This document shows positions 1 through 6,462 of a stretch of 29,419 bases of DNA, one piece after another (positions within the stretch are counted from its first letter, which is position 1; every line of letters begins with the position of its first letter). The translations under genes were made by a program, and so were the position numbers. Location of the stretch: positions 1 through 29,419 of the IMG/VR virus record IMGVR_UViG_3300037175_000339. The stretch is one strand, 5' to 3'. The notes beneath the pieces are model-generated. The model ran no database searches and was not told where the DNA came from. It saw nothing but the letters and a program-made list of their open reading frames with translations. The DNA is from a virus.

Positions 1-288
1 TCCGTCCGCAAGTAGGCCGGCGAAGGTGTCGAGCGCCGCATGGACCGCGGCGCGAAGATTGGCGGCAGCGGCGTAGGTGAGGGCGTGGCAGCGGAACCGC
101 AGACGCGAATGCAGCTCGCCCATACTTCCGTCCAGCAGGATGACTTGCTTGTCCGGCAGGACCGCGTAGGTGATGGCCGGGAAGGATGTGAACCCAGGCG
201 GCAGTGTCAGGGGCATGACCCCCGCGCCAACAAGGGCAGAGACGCCAGGGTCGGCGTCAAGCTTGGCGGTGATGCCGGCTTCAATCAT
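1..288 (-). CDS. Tail completion protein, DUF3168-like (partial, runs off the left edge)
   Basis: The first 96 residues are visible; the C-terminus lies beyond base 1. The start is the ATG at 288, which overlaps the stop of the upstream gene as ATGA. The pattern (a short N-terminal helix, a 'FPAITY' strand, then 'LLDGSMGELHSRLRFRCHA' and an alanine-rich helix) matches DUF3168 / gp17-like proteins. In SPP1-like and HK97-like phages these sit at the end of the head-completion module and help join tail to head. The preceding HK97-gp10-like gene is the usual neighbour. The family call is from pattern memory and fits the context well. Confidence 0.8.
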   Translation of the reverse strand, partial: MIEAGITAKLDADPGVSALVGAGVMPLTLPPGFTSFPAITYAVLPDKQVILLDGSMGELHSRLRFRCHALTYAAAANLRAAVHAALDTFAGLLADG

Positions 289-797
289 GACAACCCCTCA
301 GTGATGAGATCTCCGCTGGCACCGAGTTCTTCGTTGATGCCGTCGGCCATGGTCTGCAGGATCGCGTCCAGCGCTTCCTGGGCGCTGGCCTGGAAGGCCG
401 GGCCAATGAATGGGTACGGTTCAACGAATCCTTTGCCGACAAACTTGCTCTTGCGCTTTTTGCCGCGCGTAAGTTCGTGGCCATGTTCAAGCCAGTTGGC
501 AACGTAGTCGGTGTCCACGCCATCCGCGTAACCGGGGCCGACAGTGATCTGCGCGTACCCCTTTTCACCGTCGATATCGAGCATGGTCTGGATGCTGTCT
601 CTAACCTCTCCGGGCCGAAGGGCGTTGCCTCCGGAGTGCTTGTCTTTGCGCACGGGTGCGAAATCGCGCTGCGCTCCGGCGAGGACTTCTCCCCCGGCGC
701 GTAGAGCGCGAGCAGTGATGGTGGCGGCGATCTTGACCCCGAGATCGGTCAGATTGCGCTCGAAATTGGAAGTATCGACGTCCATCTCCAGCTTCAT
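285..797 (-). CDS. HK97 gp10-like head-tail / tail completion protein
   Basis: This 170-residue protein is of the HK97-gp10-like family, small neck or tail-completion proteins of siphoviruses. The N-terminal part (about 1-50) is the usual amphipathic helix region that ends in a basic 'DFAPVRKDKHSGG' stretch. It is followed by 'GPGYADGVDTDYVANWLEHG', which corresponds to the conserved Y-x-x-xxEfGt region of the family. It starts at 797, one base inside the stop of the upstream head-closure gene (TGATG), and its own stop overlaps the next start. Length and position are typical of the family. Confidence 0.85.
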   Translation of the reverse strand: MKLEMDVDTSNFERNLTDLGVKIAATITARALRAGGEVLAGAQRDFAPVRKDKHSGGNALRPGEVRDSIQTMLDIDGEKGYAQITVGPGYADGVDTDYVANWLEHGHELTRGKKRKSKFVGKGFVEPYPFIGPAFQASAQEALDAILQTMADGINEELGASGDLITEGLS

Positions 798-1147
798 CAG
801 TCGGCCTCATTCAAAACGTGGCAAAGGATCTGCAGCTTACGGCGGCGGCGCTCGATGTCGGTGACGGTGTCGATGACGTAGACGGTGCCGTCGGCGAGAG
901 CGACGATGCGGTCGGCGGCGCTGATCTGGACAGCCGCGCCTGCCCAGCGGATGCAAACGACGTACGTCGCCTTGGAAACGAACTCAGCGGTTTCGTTCAG
1001 CATCTGGCTGCTCAGAATCTCAATGTCTGCCCAGCAGGTGTAGTACGTGCTCCACGCCGTCGAGGGCTGCCCGAAAGCATCGGGCGTGGCCGCGGCCTGT
1101 TGGAACTGCACCCGGTGACGTAGTTGCCCGGCCTGAATTGGCTTCAT
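797..1147 (-). CDS. Head closure protein (SPP1 gp16 / phage head-tail joining family)
   Basis: This 116-residue protein begins 'MKPIQAGQLRHRVQFQQ' and continues 'DAFGQPSTAWSTYYTCWADI', the standard opening of phage head-tail joining (head closure) proteins. In SPP1 the homologue gp16 plugs the DNA exit channel below the connector. The C-terminal half ('ISAADRIVALADGTVYVIDTVTDIERRRRKLQILCHVL') corresponds to the family's conserved beta-barrel end. It is translationally coupled: the stop at 797 overlaps the gp10-like start, and the upstream small gene ends at 1144, overlapping the ATG at 1147. Confidence 0.88.
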   Translation of the reverse strand: MKPIQAGQLRHRVQFQQAAATPDAFGQPSTAWSTYYTCWADIEILSSQMLNETAEFVSKATYVVCIRWAGAAVQISAADRIVALADGTVYVIDTVTDIERRRRKLQILCHVLNEAD

Positions 1148-1341
1148 GTGGCCTCGTAGACGCCGCTCGCGGCAACGTCAATGAAAAGCAGGTCGGCCCT
1201 ATTCCAATCATGCTTCGGCTGGCTCTCGCGTTGGATCGACACGGCCATGTCGATCGCTGCATCTGGACAGCTCGCGGCGATTAGGAAGACGTGCTCGGAT
1301 ATCCTTCCAAGTTTTACGCGGTACAGTGTTTTCGTGTCCAT
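1144..1341 (-). CDS. Small unknown protein in the head-completion operon
   Basis: This 65-residue protein is not recognised. The ATG at 1341 is taken as start because it overlaps the TAA of the connector gene, and the stop overlaps the start of the head-closure gene. The open frame continues further upstream, but only inside the connector gene. The sequence has a short beta-rich start ('TLYRVKL'), a hydrophobic segment ('HVFLIAASCPDAAIDMAV') and a C-terminal 'ADLLFIDVAASGVYEAT'. It is probably a small virion or assembly accessory protein, judged from position only. Confidence 0.65.
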   Translation of the reverse strand: MDTKTLYRVKLGRISEHVFLIAASCPDAAIDMAVSIQRESQPKHDWNRADLLFIDVAASGVYEAT

Positions 1342-2021
1342 TAGAACCTTTCCGTGATGTAGGGCGCGAGGATGGCGGCGATGTTGAGCGGCATCTCGTA
1401 GGGCTGCGTGCCAGGGACAAGGGAAACCGGCTCGCGATTCTCGTAGAAGTTGGCGATCACCATCTTGATGGCGAGCTTGATGCGAGCGGGCACCAGCGCG
1501 GCGCTGGCATAGCCACAGACGCACGGCACACAAATCGCGTTGCGCTGCGAAGTGTAGGGCGGCCAGATTTTCCCAGGCGCGAGATAGATGCGCGCCGGTT
1601 CGCTCACCAGGTCAACCAGGTAGATGGATGGGTCGAGGGTTTGGGTGACGCCGTTCACGTCCACATAGGTGACCGGCCCGACCGACTGGGTGGGCGGCAT
1701 ACTGAGTTCGAGATACGAATTCAGCGGCCACTGCTGCGCCCAGCGGCTGGACCCTCCGTAAGGGATGGGCACGTTGGAGCCGGGATAATTCAATCCGGTC
1801 ATGAAGCGGCGGTCGCGCGGGATGAAGTCCTGAAAGTAGAAGTTCCAGGTCTGGGTCATCAGGGCGCGACCGCAGAACTCTTCGACATACTGGCGTGCGG
1901 CTGGAATCATGTCCACGATAAAGCCAGACTCGTCGCCGGTGTCGTCAATGCGCAGGTATTGCATGATGTGCTGCGGCGTAAGCGGTTCGGCGATGGGCGC
2001 GACGATGAGTTTGCTGGGCAT
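1341..2021 (-). CDS. Head-tail connector / adaptor protein (phiE125 gp8 / HK97 gp6-like)
   Basis: This 226-residue protein belongs to the phage head-tail connector family, the adaptor ring that docks under the portal. The N-terminal helical region 'EPLTPQHIMQYLRID...FIVDMIPAARQYVEEFCGRALMTQTW' is the family hallmark, since most members have 'A...ve..tgraL..qtw'. The middle has the beta region with 'VTYVDVNGVTQTLDPSIYLVDL', and the C-terminus has 'IKLAIKMVIANFYENREPV', the conserved closing helix. Its place between the capsid gene and the head-closure gene is the expected one. Confidence 0.88.
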   Translation of the reverse strand: MPSKLIVAPIAEPLTPQHIMQYLRIDDTGDESGFIVDMIPAARQYVEEFCGRALMTQTWNFYFQDFIPRDRRFMTGLNYPGSNVPIPYGGSSRWAQQWPLNSYLELSMPPTQSVGPVTYVDVNGVTQTLDPSIYLVDLVSEPARIYLAPGKIWPPYTSQRNAICVPCVCGYASAALVPARIKLAIKMVIANFYENREPVSLVPGTQPYEMPLNIAAILAPYITERF

Positions 2022-2024
2022 GGG

Positions 2025-2345
2025 CTACTCGGAAATCTTTTTGGCCAAAGCGGCGAGCTGCTCGGCACTCTGCGCGGTGGGATCGGCTTCGAAGTACTCG
2101 ACGCACTGGGCGATGCCGGCGAGCTGGGAGGCGGTGAGCTTGCGCAGTTCGAGCGCGGGCTGCTTGGCGACGGCTGTCTCGGGAGCGCCTGTAACGTTAT
2201 TCACGGCCCCAGGCGGCGTGGTGACCACGGGGACAGCCGTTCCTCCCGCGATGAGGCGCGCGGCCACATCGTCGGGAACGTCAACAATCTGGCCCTCGGT
2301 GGTGTAGGCGGTGCCGGAGAGGCTGGTGAAAAGTTTGATTTGCAT
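2025..2345 (-). CDS. Small unknown protein between capsid and connector genes
   Basis: This 106-residue protein has an N-terminal half, 'LSGTAYTTEGQIVDVPDDV' then 'AARLIAGGTAVPV', that resembles short phage proteins often encoded right after the capsid gene. Those fold as a small beta domain that limits a lysine- or proline-rich tail. The middle (about 40-65) is proline- and alanine-rich linker. The C-terminal helical part ('LTASQLAGIAQCVEYFEADPT') may be a separate short helical bundle. Its start at 2345 lies about 20 bases downstream of a predicted intrinsic terminator, so it may be expressed less than the capsid gene. Confidence 0.7.
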   Translation of the reverse strand: MQIKLFTSLSGTAYTTEGQIVDVPDDVAARLIAGGTAVPVVTTPPGAVNNVTGAPETAVAKQPALELRKLTASQLAGIAQCVEYFEADPTAQSAEQLAALAKKISE

Positions 2346-2365
2346 GGTGCTCCAAAAAGCGTTCG

Positions 2366-2400
2366 AAAAAGCGGAGCCGGGATTGCATGTCCAGCTCCGC
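2366..2400 (-). terminator. Intrinsic terminator after the capsid gene
   Basis: On the minus strand the arms GCGGAGC and GCTCCGC (2394-2400 and 2371-2377) form a 7 bp GC-rich stem, extended by a GG/CC pair. They are followed directly by a run of five T (complement of 2366-2370). It lies between the capsid stop and the next small gene and could set the high capsid dose relative to downstream genes. Confidence 0.65.
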
Positions 2401-2424
2401 GCACAGATAAGGCAAGGTCAACTA

Positions 2425-2456
2425 CCCCACATCTGCTAACAGCGGCAGATATGGGG
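2425..2456 (-). other. Strong stem-loop downstream of the capsid gene
   Basis: The two 12-base arms 2425-2436 and 2445-2456 pair perfectly as RNA, allowing one G-U pair, around an 8-base loop. No T-run follows, so this is not a standard terminator. It could protect the 3' end of capsid mRNA or act together with the terminator at 2366-2400. Confidence 0.5.
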
Positions 2457-2487
2457 CACCCGTGCACCCGTGCACCCGTGCACCCGT
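2456..2487. repeat. Tandem repeat, four units of GCACCCGT
   Basis: Four perfect head-to-tail copies of an 8-base unit lie in the gap between the capsid stop and the downstream genes, directly beside the stem-loop at 2425-2456. The unit length is not a multiple of three and the tract is outside any convincing gene. Confidence 0.85.
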
Positions 2488-2543
2488 GAGAGCCCGCAGC
2501 CGGGTAACGCGCTTTCGCGCTGCGCTGCCGCGGGCGCCCAGGT

Positions 2544-3803
2544 TTACGCGTGCATCGTGTAGGCGACGAGCGCCTTGGTGCTGGCGCAGACGAGGCGGCT
2601 GTCACCGCGATAAAAGCCGACGTAGGCAACCTGGTCGGAAACGGCGTACAGCTCGTTGAGGCGGCGGATTACAATGCCGCGCACGTCGCGCACGATGAAC
2701 TTGCCAAAATCCCCAAACAGGATGGTGATGTGGGTGGCCGCGACCTTCGCCATCTGCTGGTTGGTGATCACCTTGAAGCCAAGGAGCGAGGTGAACATGC
2801 CAGGCAGGGTGCTGTAATCGAGCAGGTAGCGGTTGTTGGAATCCTTCAACTGCCGGATCATGCGGACGGTGTCGTCATTCATCATGAAGGCGCACTTGGG
2901 GTTGCTGCGATACGCCGGATCGACCGCATGCTGCAGGGTGATCAGCTCGTCGGGAGCGATGGCGGTGGGAGACGCGCTGGTAACAGCCGCGGTGGCCCCA
3001 ACGGTGACGCCCTGGAAATAGCTGGTACCGGAGCCGGTGGTCTGTGCCGCGTTCTGACGGCGGCCGAGGCGCTCGCCCATCATGCCGCCGAGTTCCGTGT
3101 CCAGATTGATGCCGGTGTCTTCCAGCAGTTCGGTGGGAACCAGGATCAGGCCGGAATCGATTTTGCTGGAAATCAGCGTGACCTGGCCGAAGGTGATGTC
3201 CTGCTCGCTGGCGGCGGTGTTGATGGTGGAATCTTCGCCGGTGTTGCCGGTATCATCGGTGGTCGGCCAAGGGATGGCATTGCCGGATTCGGTCTTGAGG
3301 ATGCGGGCTGCCTGACGGACGCCACCGAACATCAACTCGGCGCGTTCCAGCTCAGCCATGAATCCCTGGGGAACCAGATAGCCGCCGCCCGTGGTGCTGA
3401 CGGTCTGGGCGCGCTGTTCCGTTGCTCCATCCTTCACTTCGCGGTATCCATTTTTCAGGATGCTGCGCTGCTCCGGGGTGAGTTCCTGCACGCCAAAGCG
3501 CATGTAGGCTTCAAACGCTGCACTGTAGGCGCGGCCTTCGGCTTCGATCGCTTTCTTGCGATCTTCAGGAGCGGGATCCAGCTTCGGGTCTACGATCGGA
3601 TCCGTCTTGGTGGCCAGCTCGCGCTCGCGGGTTTCCTGCTTTTCGTAGAGATCGATGTCGCTCTGCAGCTTGTCGATATCGGCGTCCATGGCGGTTGCCT
3701 TGGCGCGGATCTCGGTGGTGAGTTCGCCGGCCATCAGGGCCCGGCAGTCGGCGATCAGCTTGGCGCGCTTCTCGCGAAGTTCTTTCGATTTGAGCATCAA
3801 CAT
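2544..3803 (-). CDS. HK97-type major capsid protein
   Basis: This 419-residue protein is the HK97-fold major capsid protein. Residues 1-70 are charged and helical, consistent with a coiled-coil delta (scaffold) domain that the prohead protease removes. The mature part begins near the 'QTVSTTGGGYLVPQGF' region, the typical entry to the N-arm. It continues with 'LVPTELLEDTGINLDTELG', the 'LITLQHAVDPAYRSNPKCAFMMND' P-domain helix region and the C-terminal 'RDVRGIVIRRLNELYAVSDQVAYVGFYRGDSRLV' strand pattern of the family. It follows the protease gene after a 201-base gap, one of the few gaps in the head operon. Confidence 0.95.
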   Translation of the reverse strand: MLMLKSKELREKRAKLIADCRALMAGELTTEIRAKATAMDADIDKLQSDIDLYEKQETRERELATKTDPIVDPKLDPAPEDRKKAIEAEGRAYSAAFEAYMRFGVQELTPEQRSILKNGYREVKDGATEQRAQTVSTTGGGYLVPQGFMAELERAELMFGGVRQAARILKTESGNAIPWPTTDDTGNTGEDSTINTAASEQDITFGQVTLISSKIDSGLILVPTELLEDTGINLDTELGGMMGERLGRRQNAAQTTGSGTSYFQGVTVGATAAVTSASPTAIAPDELITLQHAVDPAYRSNPKCAFMMNDDTVRMIRQLKDSNNRYLLDYSTLPGMFTSLLGFKVITNQQMAKVAATHITILFGDFGKFIVRDVRGIVIRRLNELYAVSDQVAYVGFYRGDSRLVCASTKALVAYTMHA

Positions 3804-3966
3804 GACGTTTGTCCTTGGGTGGTGCGAATTGCGAGACAGGCGCCCTGCCGGGTGCTTCGTCGCGTTCCCGTGCTGGGCAGACGGCTGCCGCCGTCCGCGA
3901 AGCGCGGGAAAAAATCGGGTTGTGATAGAAAAACCTGTAAGCGGCGCGCTAGATTTACACTGCGCT

Positions 3967-3994
3967 GGGGTCCTTCGCTTCGCTCCAGGATGAC
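3967..3994 (-). repeat. Copy of a dispersed extragenic repeat (Acidobacteria-type)
   Basis: The minus strand reads GTCATCCTGGAGCGAAGCGA followed by AGGACC. It resembles the short extragenic repeat with core CTGAGCGAAGCGAAGGA that I recall as very common between genes in Terriglobia chromosomes. It lies in the gap between protease and capsid. The surrounding 3804-3960 contains no gene; it holds two short dyads (GACGGC/GCCGTC at 3880-3895 and CCGCG/CGCGG at 3895-3907). Confidence 0.5.
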
Positions 3995-4004
3995 ACTTCT
4001 AAAC

Positions 4005-4763
4005 TTAAAGCTTTTCGGCGAGCTTGAGGTGTATCTCCATGTGCTCTTTGAAATCAGATCGCGCTGTTTCTTCGCTTGCCGCCCGCGCACTTCGTTTGGC
4101 GCAGCGGCAGTTTTCGTCGTCGCACTCTTCGTCCGAGCAGTCGGCGCAATTATCGTCCTGGCACTCGGGGCAGTCGCACTCGCAATCGGCGGCGGCGGCG
4201 CGCATCTCCTTGGGAATTTCCAGACCCTCGAAGAGCTGGCTGCGAACGCCGGCGGTGGTGGAAGCGTAGGCCGGATAGGTCACGGGCGAAACATCGATCA
4301 GGTCCACGTCAAGAATCTCGCGTAGGCAGGTGAATACTCCGTCTTTGGTGGCTTCGTTCCATTTGTCGCTGCGGGTCACGAAAGCGAAGCTGCTGGCGTC
4401 GATGTCGCCGCGGCTAATGGATTCCATGAGGTCATTGGCCACCGTGGTATTCGGCGGGTCGATCTCGTACCTCAGTCCCTTGTCATCCACGGAGAGGCGC
4501 AGCGTGCTGGACTTGATGCGCCCGAGTACCTTGCCGTCGTGGTGATTGAAGAGGGCGCGCACGTCCTGCTTTTCCTTGATAGCTCGGTCGAATGCGGTGG
4601 GGCGAATCACTTCGCTAAATGAACCGCCAATCTTCGCGATCTTGTTGAAGACGGCTGCGTAGCCCGTGATCATGGTGGGCTTGTCGGCTTCCTTCTGGAG
4701 GCGGACTTCGGTCTGGAGGAAGCGGCGTTCTTGTTTTACGCGGGGCATTTTTACGCGGGACAT
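4005..4763 (-). CDS. Prohead protease (HK97 family, peptidase S78) with cysteine-rich tail
   Basis: This 252-residue protein is the prohead maturation protease, which cleaves the capsid delta domain during head assembly. Visible motifs are 'ITGYAAVFN' (32-40), 'LFNHHDGKVLGRI' with the catalytic His (74 or 75), 'GDIDASSFAF' with the nucleophile Ser (124 or 125), and 'VSPVTYPAY' (158-166). The start at 4763 is chosen because the reading frame upstream lies in the portal gene; the two genes overlap by 13 bases. Residues 194-221 are odd: ten cysteines in acidic CxC and CxxC spacings ('CECDCPECQDDNCADCSDEE'), followed by a basic 'KRSARAA' helix region. The family normally has a plain charged C-terminal helix here. 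Confidence 0.93.
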   Translation of the reverse strand: MSRVKMPRVKQERRFLQTEVRLQKEADKPTMITGYAAVFNKIAKIGGSFSEVIRPTAFDRAIKEKQDVRALFNHHDGKVLGRIKSSTLRLSVDDKGLRYEIDPPNTTVANDLMESISRGDIDASSFAFVTRSDKWNEATKDGVFTCLREILDVDLIDVSPVTYPAYASTTAGVRSQLFEGLEIPKEMRAAAADCECDCPECQDDNCADCSDEECDDENCRCAKRSARAASEETARSDFKEHMEIHLKLAEKL

Positions 4764-6298
4764 TGGCACTCCTGTTCGAAGCGCGCGATGGCGCGTTCGG
4801 CAAAATTGGGTAGAGCTGGATCCATCTCGGACATCATGCGCATACAGAACTCGCGCGAGCTGGGCAGCGCGGCGCTTCCACGGGCCGTGTGCAGGACGGC
4901 AAAGGACTCGAATACCGTCGCGAGAGCCTCTGCGACCCTCACTGCATCTCTCTTTTCCCACTTGGAAACCCTGGACTGAACGTCTTGCAGCCAGGCGACA
5001 TGCGCGCTGCGAACCCCGGCGCCAGCGGTGACATCCGCATCGGGCGCGGCGGGAGGCACGGGCGGAGTTGAGCCCTTCTTGATCTGAGCCTCAAGCACCT
5101 CATCGACTTTGTCCAGCGGCATGAAACCTTGCTGCACGAAGTAGCGCTCGCCGCCCTCGATGGGATCAAGGTCTTCCCAATCGCGAATGTCGTTGGGCGA
5201 CAGGGCCGCCGAGGACCACAAGGATTTGTAGAACTCGCTGCGGCCTTTGGCATCGCCGCGCAGCAGCCCGTTGAGGTCGAACTTGCAGTAAAGATCGTCG
5301 GTGTTGGGGAAGCACTTGCGGTCGAACTCCTGCTCGATGGCCTGCACCCAGGGCGTCACAGTGAATTTCACAAAGCTCAGGAAAAAGGCGTCGGCCGAGG
5401 CGTGTGTGGCCGTCTCCGAGAGGCCGACCAGGACGCCGGGCACGCGGTAGATGCGGGCAATATCGGCGAGCTGGAATTGACGTGTCTCGATGTACTGCGC
5501 GTCGGCGGGCGGAATCGAGAGCTGGTTCCACTTGAGGTCGCCCGAGAGGATGGGAACCTTGCCGTGATTACGCGCGCCGCTGAATTTGCTGAACCACTTG
5601 TCTTCGAGGTTCTCGCGCTGATCCCTGGTGAGCTTGGTGGCGCTCGACAGATAGCCGGACGGCCGCGAGCCGTTGCCGAAAAACGATGCCCCGGCCGACT
5701 CCGCCGCGAGGCTGAGGCCGATGGCCTGGCGGTGCTGCGCAATCGGAGAAAGGCCGGCGATACCATCGAGCGATAGGCAGGGGACATGGATCACGTCCGA
5801 GCAGTCGAGGGTATCGCGCTGGCCGTTGCGGCGGGTGACGGCGAAGACCAGACGCTCCTCATCGAGCGATTCATAGACTTGCACGGTCCACGATGGCAAG
5901 AGCCGGAAGAACTTGATGCGATTGGCGCCGTCGCGCACGATCTCCACGTAAAGATTGCCGTAGAGCAGCACGTTGATCATCATGGCGACGCGGAAGCTGA
6001 ACGATGTCATGCAGGCGTTGGGTTCGGCGTGGAGCAGGTAATGCTCCGCGCGATCGCGCGCCACGGTCTTCGTTTTCCCGGTCCGGCGAAAAACATCCCA
6101 TGGCACCTGGGCGAGGGTTTGGGCGAGCACGTTGACACAGGCGTACACGGCGGTGCACTTGAGCGCGCCGCGCTCGCTCACGGCCATGCCCGACTCGGTC
6201 GGTGACATGCCGAAGGCCTCGAAGAGCCAACCCAGCGGGGCGGAGAGCGAAGAGGTGAGGCCATCGCGGCGCTCGACGATAGAGCTAAGGAATCCCAT
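4751..6298 (-). CDS. Portal protein (HK97 family)
   Basis: This 515-residue protein is the portal, the dodecameric ring at the packaging vertex. Recognisable blocks are 'ALKCTAVYACVNVLAQTLAQVPW', 'HYLLHAEPNACMTSFSFRVAM', 'LLYGNLYVEIVRD', 'DVIHVPCLSLDGIAGLSPI', 'LEDKWFSKFSGARNHGKVPI', and the 'FQLADIARIYRVPGVLVG' helix that precedes the crown. Length fits the family, with a C-terminal extension (about 410-515) of proline-rich linker and a helical domain ending 'RFEQECQCPA'. It starts two bases after the stop of a small membrane protein gene. Confidence 0.95.
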   Translation of the reverse strand: MGFLSSIVERRDGLTSSLSAPLGWLFEAFGMSPTESGMAVSERGALKCTAVYACVNVLAQTLAQVPWDVFRRTGKTKTVARDRAEHYLLHAEPNACMTSFSFRVAMMINVLLYGNLYVEIVRDGANRIKFFRLLPSWTVQVYESLDEERLVFAVTRRNGQRDTLDCSDVIHVPCLSLDGIAGLSPIAQHRQAIGLSLAAESAGASFFGNGSRPSGYLSSATKLTRDQRENLEDKWFSKFSGARNHGKVPILSGDLKWNQLSIPPADAQYIETRQFQLADIARIYRVPGVLVGLSETATHASADAFFLSFVKFTVTPWVQAIEQEFDRKCFPNTDDLYCKFDLNGLLRGDAKGRSEFYKSLWSSAALSPNDIRDWEDLDPIEGGERYFVQQGFMPLDKVDEVLEAQIKKGSTPPVPPAAPDADVTAGAGVRSAHVAWLQDVQSRVSKWEKRDAVRVAEALATVFESFAVLHTARGSAALPSSREFCMRMMSEMDPALPNFAERAIARFEQECQCPA

Positions 6299-6300
6299 GG

Positions 6301-6462
6301 CTATTCAAGGTCCTGACGGCGTTTACGCTGGTCGGCGGAGGCGCGAGCGACGAGAATGCAGAGTCCGCCGGCAACGAGGAGGCCGAGAGGGCGATAGATG
6401 AAGGCGGCTCCAGCAATGAGCAGGAGGAAACCTGCGAGGATGAGCCAATCTGTCTTGTTCAT
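6301..6462 (-). CDS. 53-residue two-span membrane protein between terminase and portal genes
   Basis: The gene begins with the ATG at 6462, which overlaps the terminase stop as ATGA, and ends with TAG just before the portal start. The product (MNKTDWLILAGFLLLIAG..., ending DQRKRRQDLE) has two hydrophobic segments, about residues 6-23 and 25-42, with a short 'YRPLG' turn and a basic C-terminus. It would therefore be a hairpin in the inner membrane. No family is recognised. Similar tiny hydrophobic genes occur in packaging operons of other siphoviruses, but a role is unknown. Tight coupling to both neighbours is the main support. Confidence 0.7.
   Translation of the reverse strand: MNKTDWLILAGFLLLIAGAAFIYRPLGLLVAGGLCILVARASADQRKRRQDLE

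Noticed and set aside
1326-2489. 387-residue plus-strand open frame
   Set aside because: Antisense to the connector gene and crosses the tandem repeat; no ribosome site and no domain.
2550-4325. 591-residue plus-strand open frame
   Set aside because: It lies antisense to the capsid and protease genes; these are certain by motif. Long antisense frames are expected in GC-rich DNA, and this one has low-complexity Gly/Ala/Val content.
4764-4961. N-terminal extension of the prohead protease frame
   Set aside because: The extra part lies in the portal coding sequence in another frame and is not protein-like; the protease family starts near the 4763 ATG.
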